Positions 6,664 to 9,412 of a DNA stretch of 9,412 bases are shown piece by piece. The notes under the pieces are model-generated. The model was not told where the DNA came from. It did not search any database and saw nothing but the letters and a program-made list of their open reading frames with translations. Made by a program: the position numbers and the translations under genes. Origin of the DNA: DATKKX01 sp035542775 (GTDB lineage Bacteria; Planctomycetota; Phycisphaerae; UBA1845; UTPLA1). Within the stretch, counting starts at the first letter, position 1; every line of letters begins with the position of its first letter. The stretch lies in the NCBI GenBank assembly GCA_035542775.1, contig DATKKX010000276.1, forward strand, positions 1-9,412. The letters are read 5' to 3'.

Positions 6664-7605
6664 CTAGATGACTCTCAGCACGATCTTGCCGCGTGTGTGC
6701 CCCCCCTGGCTGAGCTCCTGCGCCCGCCGTGCTTCCGCCAGCGGCATGATCGTGTCAACCACAGACCGGACCTTCCCGGCATCGATCAGCCTCGCGATCT
6801 CCGTCAACTGCGCCCCGTTCGGCTGGCAGGCGAAAAATACCGCCCGCACGTCGTGCGCGGCAGCTTCCTGCGCCGAGGGCACGGCAACGATGGAAACCAG
6901 CGTCCCGCCCTTCTTCAGGACCTTCCAGGAACGCCTCTGCGTCTCTCCCCCGATGGTGTCGAATACCACGTCGACGTCGCGAACCACTTCCTCGAAGCGG
7001 GTCTTCTGATAGTCCACGACCTCCTCCGCTCCCAGTTTGCGCACCAGGTCCTGATTCTTCCTGGATGCCGTGCCGATCACGTGCGCCCCCTTCCACTTCG
7101 CAAACTGCACCGCGAAGCTCCCCACTCCGCCGGCCGCGGCGTGAATCAATATCTTCTGCCCCGTCTTCAACTCCGCCTTGTCAAACAGCGCTTGCCACGC
7201 CGTCAGCCCGGCCAGAGGAACGGCCGCCGCCTGCAGATGATCGACGGACTTCGGCTTGCGCGCCACCTCCGACTCCCGCACCACGATGTACTCGGCATAG
7301 GCCCCGTCGCGGCTCAGATCCGGCCGGCCGTACACGTCATCGTTCTTCAATGTCCGTGTCACGCCGGAACCCAGGGCCTCCACCACGCCCGAGAAATCCC
7401 AACCCAGAATGAGCGGCAACGTGTGCGTCACGTAATCCTTCATGTACCCTTCGCGAACTTTCCAATCCACCGGATTCACGCCGGCCGCGTGGATCCGCAC
7501 CAGCAGTTCGCCCGTACCCGGCTGCGGGACAGGGACATCTTCGTATTTCAGCACTTCCAGGCCGCCATAAGTATGAATTCGCACTGCTTTCATGGTCACG
7601 CTCAT
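6664..7605 (-). CDS. Zinc-free MDR enzyme, NAD(P)H:quinone oxidoreductase-like
   Basis: This is a cytosolic medium-chain dehydrogenase/reductase that probably reduces quinones or alpha,beta-unsaturated carbonyls with NADPH. It has 313 residues, normal for the quinone-reductase branch. The N-terminal GroES-like domain (about 5-115) has the AAGVNPVDWKVREG segment (40-53), where zinc alcohol dehydrogenases have their catalytic Cys; no Cys is present there. The structural-zinc Cys cluster is also absent. The Rossmann domain carries HAAAGGVGSFAVQ (155-167), and GTASRKN follows the next strand; its Ser-Arg favours NADP(H). ATG at 7605 is chosen because AAGGAG sits 6 nt before it; a second ATG at 7593 is in frame. 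An AhpD-like gene lies 136 bp upstream in the same direction, which hints at joint redox or electrophile defence. The substrate is unknown. Confidence 0.9.
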   Translation of the reverse strand: MSVTMKAVRIHTYGGLEVLKYEDVPVPQPGTGELLVRIHAAGVNPVDWKVREGYMKDYVTHTLPLILGWDFSGVVEALGSGVTRTLKNDDVYGRPDLSRDGAYAEYIVVRESEVARKPKSVDHLQAAAVPLAGLTAWQALFDKAELKTGQKILIHAAAGGVGSFAVQFAKWKGAHVIGTASRKNQDLVRKLGAEEVVDYQKTRFEEVVRDVDVVFDTIGGETQRRSWKVLKKGGTLVSIVAVPSAQEAAAHDVRAVFFACQPNGAQLTEIARLIDAGKVRSVVDTIMPLAEARRAQELSQGGHTRGKIVLRVI

Positions 7606-7611
7606 GTCTTG

Positions 7612-7617
7612 CTCCTT
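7612..7617 (-). promoter_or_regulatory. Ribosome binding site of the quinone-reductase-like gene
   Basis: AAGGAG on the - strand is spaced 6 nt from the ATG at 7605. It decides between that codon and the in-frame ATG four codons later. Confidence 0.8.
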
Positions 7618-7639
7618 GTCAGTTGTCCCACACACCAGT

Positions 7640-7695
7640 GCGGCTCCGGCGGAGAGAGAGCAGGCCGTTGCAGTAACGGCCGCTTCCGGAGCCGC
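7640..7695. repeat. Nested double-stem palindrome
   Basis: The outer arms GCGGCTCCGG (7640-7649) and CCGGAGCCGC (7686-7695) are perfect inverted repeats of 10 bp. They enclose an inner perfect hairpin GGCCGTT-GCAGT-AACGGCC (7663-7681). The 56-bp structure lies between the AhpD-like stop and the quinone-reductase start, about 35 nt upstream of the latter's ATG. It may be a processed or attenuating leader structure, or a small palindromic repeat. No protein is encoded. Confidence 0.5.
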
Positions 7696-7709
7696 CACTC
7701 GTCCAATCG

Positions 7710-7734
7710 CGGGCCGCTCCCCCGAGGCGGCCCG
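7710..7734 (-). terminator. GC-rich hairpin just past the AhpD-like stop codon
   Basis: CGGGCCGC (7710-7717) pairs perfectly with GCGGCCCG (7727-7734) around a 9-nt loop. On the - strand the stem begins 7 nt after the TAA. No T-tract follows, so it may be a weak terminator or an mRNA-stabilising 3' hairpin. Confidence 0.4.
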
Positions 7735-7741
7735 GCGATTA

Positions 7742-8200
7742 TTACCTCTCCGGCGGCTTATAACCCCCCGGCACGGCTCGCATGGCAATGGCCAGACGGT
7801 TCCAGGCGTTGATACTCACGATCGCCATCGTCAGATCCACGATCTCCTTTTCCGAGAAATGCGACCGCACCACGTCATACGCCGAGTCGGGAATATGGGT
7901 CTGGGAAACTAGCGTGACCGACTCGGTCCATTCCAGCGCCGCGCGCTCGCGGTCGCTGTAATACGGCGTTTCCCGCCAGGCGTTCAGGCCGTACAGACGC
8001 TGCTCCGTCTCACCGGCCGCTCGGGCGTCCTTGGTGTGCATGTCGATGCAATAGGCGCAGCCGTTGATCTGCGAGGCCCTCAGCCGGACGAGCTCGAGTA
8101 AGGGCTTTTCCAGCCCGCACTTCCGCACGTACATCTCCAGGCCCGACATGGCCTTCACCGCATCGGGCGATACCGTCGTATATCGAATTCGAGGTTCCAT
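7742..8200 (-). CDS. AhpD-like / carboxymuconolactone decarboxylase-family protein
   Basis: The 152-residue cytosolic protein is of the AhpD-like superfamily, whose members use a CxxC pair and a nearby His for peroxide or disulfide chemistry. The signature ASQINGCAYCIDMHTKDA is intact: C48, C51 and H55, four residues after the second Cys. The following segments (about 78-100, REAAL-type helix with W; 118-140, TMAIVSINAWNRLAIA) match the conserved helices of the family. The ATG at 8200 follows AAGGGAG with 6-nt spacing. It lies 109 bp downstream of transketolase and 136 bp upstream of the quinone-reductase-like gene, all on the same strand. A role in peroxide or thiol redox defence is inferred from the motif. 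There is no AhpC gene beside it, so the partner peroxiredoxin, if any, is elsewhere. True muconolactone decarboxylase activity is unlikely given the CxxC. Confidence 0.9.
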   Translation of the reverse strand: MEPRIRYTTVSPDAVKAMSGLEMYVRKCGLEKPLLELVRLRASQINGCAYCIDMHTKDARAAGETEQRLYGLNAWRETPYYSDRERAALEWTESVTLVSQTHIPDSAYDVVRSHFSEKEIVDLTMAIVSINAWNRLAIAMRAVPGGYKPPER

Positions 8201-8206
8201 GAGACT

Positions 8207-8213
8207 CTCCCTT
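8207..8213 (-). promoter_or_regulatory. Ribosome binding site of the AhpD-like gene
   Basis: AAGGGAG on the - strand lies 6 nt before the ATG at 8200. It overlaps a perfect 10-bp palindrome CTTGATCAAG at 8211-8220 that could, speculatively, be an operator or hide the site. The rest of the 109-bp spacer to transketolase shows no clear promoter. Confidence 0.65.
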
Positions 8214-8309
8214 GATCAAGAGAACACCGCCGCCCGCGAACCAGGCCGGCCCCTCTTGTCCGCTCGCCCTGCCGCGCCGGCCATGCAAGACGCCCGCCTC
8301 ACGGCCGAC

Positions 8310-9412
8310 TTATCTTCGCCTTTCCCTTCTGGTCAGTTGCTCCTTGGCCGCCGCCACCACCTGCTCGGGCGTAAAGCCGAATTTCTTCTGCAGCTCTTTG
8401 AGCGGGGCGGAGGCTCCGAACGTGTGCATCCCGATCTGCCGGCCGGTTGCCCCGGCGTAACGACCCCATCCGAACGTGGCCGCCTGTTCCACCGAGACAC
8501 GCGCGGCGACTGAGGACGGCAGCACGCTCTCCCGGTATTCCACGTCCTGCTGTTCGAACAGCTCCCACGACGGCATGCTCACCACCCGGGCCTTGATCCC
8601 CATGCCCGCGAGCTGCTCGTACGCGCTGACGCACAGTTGAACCTCGCTCCCGCTGGCCATGAGGATGACGTCCGGCTTGCCGTCCGTCGCATCGGCCAGC
8701 ACGTAGGCCCCGCGTGCCACGCCGGTCGCCGGCGCATACTTGTTGCGGTCGATCGTCGGCACCGCCTGCCGCGTCAATATCAGGGCCGCCGGCTGGTGAC
8801 GAAGCTGCATGACCACCCGCCACGCTTCGACTACCTCGTTGGCGTCCGCCGGCCGAATCGTGATGAGCCCCGGGATGGCCCGCAACGAAGCAAGCTGCTC
8901 CACCGGCTGATGCGTGGGCCCGTCCTCGCCCAGGCCGATGGAGTCGTGCGTGAAGACGTAGATCACCGGTATGTCCATGAGCGCGCTGAGCCGCAGTGCC
9001 GGCTTCGCGTAATCGCTGAAGATCAGGAACGTCGACCCGTAAGGACGAACCTTGCTCAACGACAACCCGTTGATGACCGCCCCCATGGCATGCTCGCGCA
9101 CGCCGAAGTGCAGATTACGCCCGCCGGCATTCTCCGCGTTGAAGTCCCCCGCCGTCTTGAAAGTCAGCCGTGTCTTTGTCGAAGGCGCCAGATCGGCCGA
9201 GCCGCCGATCAGCCACGGCACATTCGCCGCCAGTGCATTGAGCACCTTGCCCGACGAGTCCCGCGTGGCCAGCCCGTGTGTGTCGGCCGGGAACGACGGC
9301 AGACCGCGGTCCCAGCCCTCCGGCAACTGCCGATGCTGCATGCGATAGAGTTGTTCAGCCAGATCCGGATGCCGGGCCCGATACTCGCCGAACAACGACA
9401 TCCAGGTCTCCC
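8310..9412 (-). CDS. tkt: Transketolase, C-terminal part (5' end off the window)
   Basis: Transketolase is a thiamine-diphosphate enzyme that moves two-carbon units between sugar phosphates in the pentose phosphate and Calvin-type pathways. Some 366 residues are visible. The frame is open to the right edge, and the residues before the ATG at 9401 (ETW) continue the family pattern, so that Met is internal. A full enzyme has about 660-690 residues. Seen motifs: GGSADLAPS (about 9185-9213), HFGVREHAM with the catalytic Glu that activates the cofactor (about 9083-9109), TFLIFSDYAKPALRLSALM, and DSIGLGEDGPTHQP (about 8904-8945) with the substrate-binding Asp and His. The pyrimidine-binding domain and the C-terminal domain, including SGSEVQLC, are complete. 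The tail ends in an Arg-rich TRRERRR. It is the first of five collinear - strand genes in this window. Confidence 0.96.
   Translation of the reverse strand, partial: ETWMSLFGEYRARHPDLAEQLYRMQHRQLPEGWDRGLPSFPADTHGLATRDSSGKVLNALAANVPWLIGGSADLAPSTKTRLTFKTAGDFNAENAGGRNLHFGVREHAMGAVINGLSLSKVRPYGSTFLIFSDYAKPALRLSALMDIPVIYVFTHDSIGLGEDGPTHQPVEQLASLRAIPGLITIRPADANEVVEAWRVVMQLRHQPAALILTRQAVPTIDRNKYAPATGVARGAYVLADATDGKPDVILMASGSEVQLCVSAYEQLAGMGIKARVVSMPSWELFEQQDVEYRESVLPSSVAARVSVEQAATFGWGRYAGATGRQIGMHTFGASAPLKELQKKFGFTPEQVVAAAKEQLTRRERRR

Noticed and set aside
8244..8282. GGCCGGC/GCCGGCC inverted repeat between transketolase and the AhpD-like gene
   Set aside because: The arms are only 7 bp, of very GC-rich simple sequence, and separated by 25 nt; easily chance in this composition.

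Overview
The window is GC-rich, densely coding bacterial DNA. The tripartite-type RND pump points to a Gram-negative cell envelope. Nothing here fixes the taxon. The gene mix, strong GC-ending codon use and GC-rich palindromic intergenic DNA would fit an uncultured Planctomycetota-like or similar high-GC lineage, but that is only an impression. No phage, transposase, CRISPR, tRNA or rRNA signal was seen.

Layout. On the + strand at the left edge is a two-gene potassium uptake operon. A KtrB/TrkH-type channel subunit is cut by the window edge and is followed 12 bp later by its single-RCK regulator KtrA. All other genes are on the - strand. Read in their own direction from the right edge they are: the C-terminal part of transketolase (cut by the window edge), an AhpD/carboxymuconolactone-decarboxylase-type protein with a CxxC motif, a zinc-free NAD(P)H:quinone oxidoreductase-like MDR enzyme, an RND (HAE1/MexF-AcrB type) inner-membrane efflux pump, and an MbfA-like protein that fuses a ferritin-like (erythrin) domain to a VIT1-type membrane domain. 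ktrA and the mbfA-like gene converge with only 19 bp between their stop codons.

Functionally the window is a set of housekeeping and stress genes: K+ homeostasis, iron/peroxide handling, export of toxic compounds, redox detoxification and the pentose phosphate pathway. The AhpD-like and quinone-oxidoreductase-like genes form a plausible redox pair. The RND gene has no adaptor or outer-membrane channel gene beside it in this window.

The least ordinary DNA lies between the quinone reductase and the RND pump (about 6260-6663). It holds a compact element with perfect 11-bp terminal inverted repeats enclosing two GC-rich hairpins (REP/BIME or MITE-like), followed by several further perfect hairpins. 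A second nested hairpin lies between the AhpD-like gene and the quinone reductase. I found no convincing new multi-gene system. The palindromic elements are the best candidates for follow-up.
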